In this document: one piece after another, positions 1 to 5,892 of the stretch
How the letters are laid out: the number at the start of each line of letters is the position of its first letter
Position numbering within the stretch: the stretch's first letter is position 1
Source of the DNA: Bacilli bacterium
Lineage (GTDB): Bacteria; Bacillota_I; Bacilli_A; RF39; UBA660
Reading direction: 5' to 3'
NCBI GenBank assembly: GCA_900751815.1
Contig: CAADST010000018.1
Coordinates: forward strand, 1 to 13,802
DNA length: 13,802 nt
Position numbers and translations under genes: made by a program
Notes under the pieces: model-generated
Told to the model about the DNA's origin: nothing
The model's input: only the letters and a program-made list of their open reading frames with translations
Database searches by the model: none

Positions 1-2
1 AA

Positions 3-659
3 TTAAGAGAAATTAATAAAGCTATTCTTTTTGTTGTTGGTGATGATTATCAATCAATATATCATTTCTCCGGGTGTGATATAAATTTATTTTTAGATTT
101 TCCTAAACTTATTCCTAATTCTAGGGTACTATATCTTAAAAATACTTATCGTAATAGTCAAGAACTTATTAATATTGCAGCATCATTTATTATGAAAAAT
201 AAAAGGCAATTAAAAAAAGATTTAATAAGTAATAAACACATTGATAAACCGATTGAATTTATTTATTATATTAATCCTAAAAAAGCTTTTAAAAAACTTT
301 ATAAAAGAATAAAAAGTATTAACGACAATATCCTTGTTTTAGGAAGAAATAATTTTGATATTAAAAATTTTAGTGAAGATGAGGTAAATTATTTAACTGT
401 GCATTCATCTAAAGGGTTGGAAGCAGAAAATGTGATATTAATTAATATGGTTGATAATGTATATGGTTTTCCTAATAAGATAGTTAATAATAAACTTTTA
501 GAAGGAATGCATCCTAGTGATAAATCTTATGCTTATGCTGAAGAGAGAAGGCTATTTTATGTTGCTTTAACTAGAACTAAAAATAAAGTTTATATAATGG
601 TACCAATATTTAATAAATCTGTCTTTATTAAAGAATTAAAAAAGATGATTAAAAACTAA
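3..659 (+). CDS. UvrD/Rep-family DNA helicase, helicase IV-like, 5'-truncated
   Basis: C-terminal part of a superfamily 1A 3'-5' DNA helicase. The frame is open from base 3 with no stop, so the gene starts outside the window; the first internal ATG (192) lies in the middle of the domain and is not a start. Visible motifs in order: VVGDDYQSIYHFSGCDI (motif III), LKNTYRNSQELI (motif IV), YLTVHSSKGLEAENVILI (motif V) and EERRLFYVALTRTKNKV (motif VI). Walker A and B must lie upstream. The GDD-Q-SIY-FSG-D spelling and the TYRNS region followed by a short spacer resemble E. coli helicase IV more than PcrA/UvrD, and only about 20 residues follow motif VI, so the long PcrA C-terminal tail is missing. 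It is the only + strand gene, convergent with the DUF1653 gene, and the two stop codons overlap (656-659). Family assignment is secure; the subfamily is an inference from motif spelling. Confidence 0.9.
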   Translation, partial: LREINKAILFVVGDDYQSIYHFSGCDINLFLDFPKLIPNSRVLYLKNTYRNSQELINIAASFIMKNKRQLKKDLISNKHIDKPIEFIYYINPKKAFKKLYKRIKSINDNILVLGRNNFDIKNFSEDEVNYLTVHSSKGLEAENVILINMVDNVYGFPNKIVNNKLLEGMHPSDKSYAYAEERRLFYVALTRTKNKVYIMVPIFNKSVFIKELKKMIKN

Positions 660-886
660 CCATCTATTTCTTCAAAACGATATTTTTGTAAAACATCAGG
701 ATATTTAGTTTTATCAACTAAACTTATAAATTCATTATAGTCTCTGACCCAAATATCTTTAGTTGCCACATTTTGATATACGACTTTTAGTGTTTCATCA
801 GTAGTATCTTTAGCTATTGCTATAACTTTATAAATGTGGCCTTTAAAATGTTTATAAAGACTATTTACTTTTACTTGTCTTGGCAT
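656..886 (-). CDS. DUF1653 domain protein
   Basis: A 76-residue protein, nearly all of it one DUF1653 domain. The family pattern is visible: [18 protein letters not shown], then [20 protein letters not shown], then [16 protein letters not shown], which corresponds to the usual Y-HFKG-Y-V, VVY, WVRP-F and YRFE landmarks. The role of DUF1653 is unknown; it is a small beta-rich domain. I place the start at the ATG of MPRQVKV (886). The frame extends upstream to 958 but that part only re-reads pnp, and homology begins after this Met. The start lies inside pnp (26-nt overlap) and has no strong Shine-Dalgarno, so translation is probably coupled to pnp. A run of eight A residues on the coding strand (888-895) directly precedes the start. 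The TAG stop overlaps the stop of the convergent helicase gene. Confidence 0.8.
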   Translation of the reverse strand: MPRQVKVNSLYKHFKGHIYKVIAIAKDTTDETLKVVYQNVATKDIWVRDYNEFISLVDKTKYPDVLQKYRFEEIDG

Positions 887-3035
887 CTTTTTTTTCGCGT
901 CTTTCAGGTTTTGGCAAACATTCCTTGCGTGATAAATTAAGTCTTCCACGATTATCATAACCTAAAGATTTAACCATTATTTCATCACCAACAGATACAA
1001 CATCACTTGGTTTTTCTACGCGTTTATGGTCAAGTTGTGATACATGAACCAAGCCTTCACATCCTGGCCATAGTTCAACAAATACACCGAAATCTTCGAC
1101 CTTTGTGACTTTACCAGTATAAATTTTGTCATCTTCAACTACTCTAACAACATCTTCAATCATCTTACGAGTTTTAGCAATAATATCTTTATCAGTATGA
1201 TATATAATTACTCTACCATCATCTTCAAGGTCTACTTTAACAGCATCTTTGTCATTAACAGTTTTAACATTTGAAGCTTCAAGAATAATTTTGGTAATCA
1301 TATCTCCACCACGACCGATGACATCTTTAATCTTATCAGGGTCAATTTCAAATGTTTCAATTTTTGGTGCATATTTACTAACTTCCTTGCGTGGTTCAGC
1401 AATGGCATCATGCATTACATCAAGAATTTCTAAACGAGCTTTTTTGGCTTGAGCTAATGCTTCTCCTAGAATTTCTTTGGTTACACCTTTAATTTTGATA
1501 TCCATTTGAAGAGCAGTAATACCATCCCTAGTTCCAGCAACTTTAAAGTCCATATCTCCCATATGATCTTCCAAACCTTGAATATCGGTAAGAATTGTAT
1601 ATTTAGAACCATCCGGACTAGTAATAAGACCCATAGCAATACCCGCAACTGGTGCTTTTATTGGAACACCTGCAGCCATTAAACTTAAGCAACCAGAACA
1701 AATTGTTGCTTGGCTTGATGAACCATTACTTTCTAGTACTTCCGATACTACTCTTATTGTATATGGGAATTCTTCTTCACTTGGAATAACTTGGGCAAGA
1801 GCTCTTTCACCTAGGGCTCCATGACCAATTTCTCTTCTACCAGGAGAACCATATCTTCCTACTTCGCCAACTGAAAATTGTGGGAAATTATAGTGTAACA
1901 TAAATCTTTTAGAGTCTTCAATACCTAAACCATCAAGGATTTGATGTTCGCCGATGGCTCCTAAAGTGGTTGTTGCTAGTACTTGGGTTTCACCACGAGA
2001 AAATAAAGCAGAACCATGAGTACGAGCAAGTAGGTCAACTTCAGCATGAAGTGGTCTTATTTCATCCATTTTCCTTCCATCTGGACGAATATGTTCATCA
2101 GTTATTAATCTTCTTACTTCGCTAGCTTCAATATTTACTAACACTTTATTTACTTGAGCTATTTTTTTATCTAGTTCTTCGTCTTCGGCATAAACTTCTT
2201 TGAAATGTTCTACAGTACTTGTCTTTACTTCATCAATTTTAGCATATTTTTCCAGCTTTTCTTTAATTTGAATAGCAGCCAGCATATCTTTAGTTGCATA
2301 TTCTTTTACTGCAGCCTCAAGTTCTGGATCAATTTCGGCTTTTTCAAGTTCAATTTTTGGAACTCCTATTTCATCAATTATTTTTTGTTCAAATTCACAT
2401 AATACTTTAATATTTTCATGGGCAAACATTAAAGCATCAAGCATAACTTCTTCACTTAATTCTTTGGCTCCAGCTTCAACCATGCATATGGCATCTTTTG
2501 TTCCTGCAACAGTTAGGTTTAAGTCACTAATTTCCGTTTGTTCTGCAGTTGGATTAATTATAAACTCACCATTAATGCAACCAACAATTACACCAGCAAC
2601 TGGACCATCAAAGGGAATATTGCTTATTCCAAGACATAATGATGAACCAAAAAGGGCTGTAATTTCTGGTGAATTATCTTGATCAACTGATAAAACAGTA
2701 TTGATAACTTGAATTTCATTTCTTAAATTTTCATCAAACATTGGTCTGATTGGGCGATCAATTAATCTTGCTGCAAGAGTTGCTGCATCACTAGGACGAC
2801 CTTCTCTTTTAATAAATCCTCCAGGAATTTTACCTACTGAATATAATCTTTCTTGATATAATACAGTAAGTGGGAAAAAGTCTTGACTTACCATATTTTT
2901 TCCCATAACACAAACAGATAAAACAGCTGTATCACCATAACGAACTAATACTGATCCATTAGTTTGTTTAGCAAGTTCTCCGGTTTCAACAACTAATTTT
3001 CTACCATTAAAATCTAATTCATATACTTTCTTCAT
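861..3035 (-). CDS. pnp: polyribonucleotide nucleotidyltransferase (PNPase)
   Basis: PNPase is a phosphorolytic 3'-5' exoribonuclease, acting as a trimer in RNA decay. At 724 residues it is full length (E. coli about 711). Order of domains: first RNase PH domain (about 10-140), all-alpha domain, second RNase PH domain (about 320-550), KH domain with the GxxG loop in [10 protein letters not shown], then an S1 domain ([18 protein letters not shown] to RLNLSRK) and a short Lys-rich tail. Segments [12 protein letters not shown] and ALQMDIK, which carry conserved active-site acidic residues and lysine, are intact. The ATG is preceded by a GGAAAGAGG ribosome binding site. It lies 49 nt downstream of rpsO with a hairpin/U-tract between them, the classic rpsO-pnp arrangement, and no clear promoter of its own is visible, so it probably depends on read-through from rpsO. 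The 3' end overlaps the DUF1653 gene. Confidence 0.98.
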   Translation of the reverse strand: MKKVYELDFNGRKLVVETGELAKQTNGSVLVRYGDTAVLSVCVMGKNMVSQDFFPLTVLYQERLYSVGKIPGGFIKREGRPSDAATLAARLIDRPIRPMFDENLRNEIQVINTVLSVDQDNSPEITALFGSSLCLGISNIPFDGPVAGVIVGCINGEFIINPTAEQTEISDLNLTVAGTKDAICMVEAGAKELSEEVMLDALMFAHENIKVLCEFEQKIIDEIGVPKIELEKAEIDPELEAAVKEYATKDMLAAIQIKEKLEKYAKIDEVKTSTVEHFKEVYAEDEELDKKIAQVNKVLVNIEASEVRRLITDEHIRPDGRKMDEIRPLHAEVDLLARTHGSALFSRGETQVLATTTLGAIGEHQILDGLGIEDSKRFMLHYNFPQFSVGEVGRYGSPGRREIGHGALGERALAQVIPSEEEFPYTIRVVSEVLESNGSSSQATICSGCLSLMAAGVPIKAPVAGIAMGLITSPDGSKYTILTDIQGLEDHMGDMDFKVAGTRDGITALQMDIKIKGVTKEILGEALAQAKKARLEILDVMHDAIAEPRKEVSKYAPKIETFEIDPDKIKDVIGRGGDMITKIILEASNVKTVNDKDAVKVDLEDDGRVIIYHTDKDIIAKTRKMIEDVVRVVEDDKIYTGKVTKVEDFGVFVELWPGCEGLVHVSQLDHKRVEKPSDVVSVGDEIMVKSLGYDNRGRLNLSRKECLPKPERREKKDAKTSKSK

Positions 3036-3049
3036 ATTACCTCTTTCCT

Positions 3050-3082
3050 AAAATAAAAAGACACTAAAAACAAGTGCCTTTT
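3050..3082 (-). terminator. rpsO-pnp intergenic terminator/attenuator
   Basis: On the minus strand AAAAGGCACT and AGTGTCTTTT form a 10-bp stem with one G-U pair and a 7-nt loop, followed by TTTTTATTTT. It starts two bases after the rpsO stop. The position matches the attenuating terminator between rpsO and pnp in E. coli. It probably lowers pnp transcription relative to rpsO and leaves a structured 3' end on the rpsO message. Confidence 0.8.
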
Positions 3083-3084
3083 AA

Positions 3085-3354
3085 TTATTTTCTTAAATTT
3101 AGTTTTTTAATTACTTCACGATAACTTACAACATCTCTTGTTTTTAAGTAGTCAAGTAATTTCTTACGACGACCAACTTTCATAAGTAGACCTCTTTTAG
3201 AATGATAATCATGCTTATGTTCTTGTAAATGTTTTGTTAAGTTATTAATTTCATAAGTTAGTATTGCAACTTGAACTTCTGCACTACCAACATCATCTTT
3301 AGATTTAGCAAATTCTTTAATAATTTTTGCTTTTTCTTCTTTACTTAAAGCCAT
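3085..3354 (-). CDS. rpsO: 30S ribosomal protein S15
   Basis: S15 binds the 16S rRNA central domain early in 30S assembly and contacts 23S rRNA in an intersubunit bridge. The 89-residue length is exactly that of the family. Recognisable segments are VGSAEVQVAILTYEINNLTKHL, HKHDYHSKRGLLMKVGRRKKLLDYL and a C-terminal YREVIKKLNLRK. The ATG follows a strong AAGGAGGAT site with good spacing. It has its own sigma-A promoter just after the rplT stop codon and is followed by the attenuator before pnp. The roughly 75-nt leader can fold into a hairpin, so S15 autoregulation at the RNA level is plausible but not shown by the sequence alone. Confidence 0.98.
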   Translation of the reverse strand: MALSKEEKAKIIKEFAKSKDDVGSAEVQVAILTYEINNLTKHLQEHKHDYHSKRGLLMKVGRRKKLLDYLKTRDVVSYREVIKKLNLRK

Positions 3355-3388
3355 AATATCCTCCTTACTTTATAATCGGTTTAAACTG

Positions 3389-3416
3389 AGCTAGTGTTTG
3401 GAGTAAACAACTAACC
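3389..3416 (-). promoter_or_regulatory. hairpin in rpsO leader, possible S15 autoregulatory site
   Basis: On the minus strand GGTTAG-T-TGTTT pairs with AAACACTAGCT around an ACTCC loop: 11 pairs, two of them G-U, with one bulged U. It sits between the predicted transcription start and the ribosome binding site. S15 represses its own mRNA in several bacteria through diverse structures that often contain a G-U/G-C pair motif, which is present here. No match to a known S15 leader class is claimed. Confidence 0.4.
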
Positions 3417-3435
3417 AAGTAAAACTTCTATATCT

Positions 3436-3464
3436 ATTATATTTTAAAACTCAACACTTTTCAA
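3436..3464 (-). promoter_or_regulatory. sigma-A promoter of rpsO
   Basis: TTGAAA (3459-3464) and TATAAT (3436-3441) on the minus strand are separated by exactly 17 bp. The -35 lies five bases after the rplT stop, and no terminator is visible between rplT and this promoter, so rpsO may also be reached by read-through from the infC operon. Confidence 0.85.
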
Positions 3465-3468
3465 GTAA

Positions 3469-4023
3469 TTATTTTAAAGATGCTAATAATTCATCTTTTT
3501 TCATTGTTGAATAACCTTTGATGCCTTTATCTTTTGCTAAAGCTTTTAATTCTGCTAAAGTTTTTTTAGATAAATCTTCAGTTTCTTTAGCTACTTCTTT
3601 CTTTTCTTCCTTTTTAACTTCTTTTACTTCAACTTTTGCTTCTACCTTTTTAGGAGCTACAACTTCGCCATTTAAAGCTTTTTTAGCTGTTTCAACTATA
3701 GATGTAAAACTTTTTGGATCATCAATAGCCATTTCTGAAAGCATCTTTCTATTAATAGAAATTCCTGCTTTAGTTAAACCATTGATAAATTTAGAATAAC
3801 TTATATCGTTTTCACGACATGCAGCATTAATTCTAGTAATCCATAATTTTCTAAAGTTTCTCTTATTTTGTTTTCTATCACGATATGCATAAGCACCACT
3901 GTGGAATAATTGTTCTTGAGCAGTCTTATATAATCTATGTTTACTTCCAAAATAACCTTTTGCTTCTTTTAATACTTTTCTTCTTCTATTTTTGGAAACA
4001 TTTCCACCTTTAACTCTTGCCAC
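3469..4023 (-). CDS. rplT: 50S ribosomal protein L20 with C-terminal Rho-N/SAP-like extension
   Basis: L20 is a 23S rRNA-binding assembly protein and, in Bacillota, the repressor of its own operon. Residues 1-118 are a normal L20 ([51 protein letters not shown]). Family members usually stop at about 118-120 residues; this one has 184. Residues 119-150 form a Lys/Glu/Val-rich linker. Residues 151-184 ([20 protein letters not shown] followed by [10 protein letters not shown]) match the small helix-extended-helix fold shared by Rho N-terminal and SAP-like nucleic-acid-binding domains. The start codon is GTG, preceded by GAGGTG with 8-nt spacing. It lies 18 nt downstream of rpmI. The core identity is certain; the extension's function is inferred to be extra RNA or DNA contact. 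Confidence 0.97.
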   Translation of the reverse strand: MARVKGGNVSKNRRRKVLKEAKGYFGSKHRLYKTAQEQLFHSGAYAYRDRKQNKRNFRKLWITRINAACRENDISYSKFINGLTKAGISINRKMLSEMAIDDPKSFTSIVETAKKALNGEVVAPKKVEAKVEVKEVKKEEKKEVAKETEDLSKKTLAELKALAKDKGIKGYSTMKKDELLASLK

Positions 4024-4041
4024 TTGCTATTCACCTCAATT

Positions 4042-4236
4042 CTAGATAACAGATTTTAATCTGTTTCTATCTCCTTTACTTAAAGTCCCCTTATTTCTTC
4101 TTTGTCTAACTTCTTTTGCTGAATCTTTTCCAGTTTTATGGTTACTTCCACTCTTCATATAGGTAAGTTCGCCATTTTTCTTCTTCATAAATACTTTTGC
4201 ACTTGATTTATGAGTTTTTTGCTTACATTTTGCCAT
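4042..4236 (-). CDS. rpmI: 50S ribosomal protein L35
   Basis: A 64-residue basic protein with the L35 pattern: MAKCKQKTHKSSAKVF, GSNHKTGKDSAKEVRQRRNK and a C-terminal GDRNRLKSVI. It is a late-assembling component of the large subunit. Its ATG lies two bases after the infC stop, with the AAGAAGGGAAG site inside the infC 3' end, so translation is likely coupled. It is the middle gene of the conserved infC-rpmI-rplT operon. Confidence 0.97.
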   Translation of the reverse strand: MAKCKQKTHKSSAKVFMKKKNGELTYMKSGSNHKTGKDSAKEVRQRRNKGTLSKGDRNRLKSVI

Positions 4237-4238
4237 AA

Positions 4239-4775
4239 TTATTTCTTCCCTTCTTTATTTTTTGGTGCTAAAATCATAGACATTTGTCTACCATCAAGTT
4301 TTGGTTCAAGTTCAATTGTTGAAACATCACTTAAGCTATCTGCAAATCTAAGTAAAACTTCTTGTCCTTGTTCAGGTCTAGCCATTTGACGACCTTTGAA
4401 TCTAATAAATGCCCTAACTTTATGTCCTTTTTCTAAGTAATCCTTAGCATTTCTTCTTCTAGTTTCAAAGTCATTAACATCAATAGTAACCGACAAACGA
4501 TATTCCTTCATATCTTTGTTAGCTTCTCTTTGTTTCTTTTGAGTTTCTTTTAGTTTCTTTTGCTTTTCATAACGGTATTTATTATAATCCATTATTTTAG
4601 CTACTGCTGGAGTTGAATTTGCACTCATAAGCACTAAATCTAATCCCGCATAGTTAGCTAAAGTTAGAGCATCTTCTAACCGTTTTACTCCCATTTTTTC
4701 GCCATTTGGACCAATAACCATCAATTCAGGTATTTTGATGTTTTCATTAATTTGCATTTCAATATTATTTGCTAT
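4239..4775 (-). CDS. infC: translation initiation factor IF-3, probable ATA start
   Basis: IF-3 binds the 30S subunit, prevents premature 50S joining and proofreads start codons. The N domain contains INENIKIPELMVIGPNGEKMG and LVLMSANSTPAVAKIMDYNKYRYE; a charged helical linker follows; the C domain contains LSVTIDVNDFETRRRNAKDYLEKGHKVRAFIRFKGRQM and ends in MSMILAPKN. The frame has an ATG at 4790, but that codon overlaps the only good ribosome binding site (GGAGG, 4784-4788) and has no such site of its own. The codon 8 nt after GGAGG is ATA (4773-4775), giving a 178-residue protein that begins 8 residues before the conserved INE, close to the usual IF-3 length. infC of E. coli and other bacteria uses a rare AUU-type start for autoregulation, so an ATA start fits. 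The 4790 ATG remains the alternative. Confidence 0.95.
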   Translation of the reverse strand: MANNIEMQINENIKIPELMVIGPNGEKMGVKRLEDALTLANYAGLDLVLMSANSTPAVAKIMDYNKYRYEKQKKLKETQKKQREANKDMKEYRLSVTIDVNDFETRRRNAKDYLEKGHKVRAFIRFKGRQMARPEQGQEVLLRFADSLSDVSTIELEPKLDGRQMSMILAPKNKEGKK

Positions 4776-4788
4776 GTTAAGCACCTCC
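4773..4788 (-). promoter_or_regulatory. infC ribosome binding site with non-canonical ATA start
   Basis: GGAGG (4784-4788) is followed by the 8-nt spacer TGCTTAAC and then ATA in the infC frame. No ATG, GTG or TTG lies in frame at a workable distance. IF-3 discriminates against non-AUG starts, so such a start would make infC translation fall as IF-3 rises. Confidence 0.6.
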
Positions 4789-4795
4789 ATACATT

Positions 4796-4820
4796 AAAAA
4801 ATGAATACATAATTGTATCC
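4796..4820 (-). terminator. weak candidate attenuator hairpin before infC
   Basis: On the minus strand GGATACA and TGTATTC form a 7-bp stem (one G-U) with a 4-nt loop, followed at once by a U-rich tract (4796-4801). The 5' arm is the same segment that closes the L20 leader stem, so the two structures exclude each other. The stem is short and A+T-rich, so termination strength is uncertain. Confidence 0.35.
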
Positions 4821-4888
4821 ACTTAAAAAACCATTTGAAAAATATTTCGGCTTTTTACCCATTACCTTTGGTAATCAGGTGGATACAA
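4813..4888 (-). promoter_or_regulatory. L20-type leader of the infC-rpmI-rplT operon
   Basis: On the minus strand TTGTATCCAC (4879-4888) pairs perfectly with GTGGATACAA (4813-4822), enclosing a second hairpin (GATTACC, AAA loop, GGTAAT; 4861-4876) and a conserved-looking GGGTAAAAAGCCGAAA segment. The long-range stem with an internal hairpin upstream of infC is the layout of the Bacillota L20 leader, where L20 binds a structure mimicking its 23S rRNA site and lowers operon expression. The assignment rests on position and fold. Confidence 0.7.
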
Positions 4889-4916
4889 ATCGCTTTCCTT
4901 TTTTAACAACACCATT

Positions 4917-4945
4917 AGTTTACACTAATATTTTATGTTTGTCAA
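4917..4945 (-). promoter_or_regulatory. sigma-A promoter of the infC operon, with dyad over the -10
   Basis: Consensus TTGACA (4940-4945) and TAAACT (4917-4922) on the minus strand, 17-bp spacer. A perfect inverted repeat, ATTAGT-GTAA-ACTAAT (4914-4929), is centred on the -10 region and could be an operator or simply local symmetry. It lies about 20 bp after the stop of the nucleotidyltransferase gene. Confidence 0.85.
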
Positions 4946-4966
4946 TCATTATTTTACCAATTTTTA

Positions 4967-5866
4967 TTATTTCAGCCTTTTTCTAACTAAATTTTTAGCT
5001 TTTTTAGTATTATGGCCATTTCTTATTTCTAATATTTGTTCTTTTAATACCGCTTTAGTATAATAAACGGCTTCATCAAAATCTAGTTCTTTATCAACAA
5101 AATCATATTTTATTTGCATTTTCTCCCATATTTCTTCATGTCTTTTAATAAATTTTTTATCTAAAAATTCTGCATCTAAATTTCCTAAATTTTCACCATA
5201 TATTAAACACATCATTTGAAAATACAAATTAAATTTATCGGCATCATAATTTGTTCCATGTAATTTATAAATATCATAAAAATCTTTTACTCTTGTATTT
5301 AATATATCTTCTCTTCTATTATGAGCAATAATATATAATTTTTCGGCAATATGTTCTTCAAAAGAAGGCGTATTTATATAAAATTCTTTATCTCCTTGAA
5401 ATAAAGGTTCAACTTTTTTGAATTGTGGCTCGAAAATTGCAATATTATTAGGTTTAAAATCAATAGGTATCGCAATAATCATTTCTTTATCATTAGGATA
5501 TTTAACTTTAGCATTAATAACCATCTTATAAATTCCATTTATAGTTTTTCTTGGAATATGACTCATATCAAAAGTTACTATATCATCCAAAGAATTATAA
5601 ATTGCCGTATAAAAAACTTCTAAAGGGATATTATTTAAATATGTTGATGTTAAATCAATATCGAGTACTGGTCTACTCAAACTATTTAAATGAACATATT
5701 GACTAAAACTACCCTTTACTAACAAAGTACCATAATTAACTTCGGACATTCTTTCTAAAAGCATTCTCGCATAATAAGTTGTATAAGCAGCAGTTGGAGA
5801 AATCCCTAGCCTTTTTGCTTCACTATTTATAAAAGATTTATGTTGATTTAAATTTTTAAATTCCAT
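4967..5866 (-). CDS. AbiEii/AbiGii-family nucleotidyltransferase (orphan toxin-like)
   Basis: A 299-residue DNA polymerase beta-type nucleotidyltransferase of the AbiEii family. In the studied AbiE systems the AbiEii toxin is a nucleotidyltransferase controlled by the AbiEi antitoxin; related MenA enzymes modify tRNA acceptor ends. Landmarks: a helical N-terminus (KRLGISPTAAYTTYYARMLLERM), KGS at 51-53, DID at 69-71 (the G-S then D-x-D metal-binding motif), IPIDFKP around 133-139, EKL at 175-177 and RVKDFYDIY at 192-200. All catalytic-type residues appear present, so it is probably active. No AbiEi-like antitoxin is adjacent: upstream by 26 bp is thrS and downstream is infC. Its ATG has a strong AAGGGGG site, and it is probably co-transcribed with thrS under T-box control. 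The family is clear; action as a toxin or as a tRNA-modifying enzyme in this setting is unproven. Confidence 0.85.
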   Translation of the reverse strand: MEFKNLNQHKSFINSEAKRLGISPTAAYTTYYARMLLERMSEVNYGTLLVKGSFSQYVHLNSLSRPVLDIDLTSTYLNNIPLEVFYTAIYNSLDDIVTFDMSHIPRKTINGIYKMVINAKVKYPNDKEMIIAIPIDFKPNNIAIFEPQFKKVEPLFQGDKEFYINTPSFEEHIAEKLYIIAHNRREDILNTRVKDFYDIYKLHGTNYDADKFNLYFQMMCLIYGENLGNLDAEFLDKKFIKRHEEIWEKMQIKYDFVDKELDFDEAVYYTKAVLKEQILEIRNGHNTKKAKNLVRKRLK

Positions 5867-5892
5867 GATGCCCCCTTAAAACAGTAAATATA

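Noticed and set aside
656..958. A 100-residue form of the DUF1653 protein starting at 958
   Set aside because: The first 24 residues only re-read pnp in another frame, and domain similarity starts after the Met at 886.
1249..2682. Several + strand open frames inside pnp (1249-1452, 2205-2402, 2464-2682)
   Set aside because: They are antisense to a well-conserved gene, have no ribosome binding sites or recognisable products, and reflect low stop density opposite pnp.
4239..4790. infC starting at the ATG at 4790
   Set aside because: That ATG is part of the sequence forming the ribosome binding site and has no site of its own; the ATA at 4775 has ideal spacing. Kept as an alternative only.
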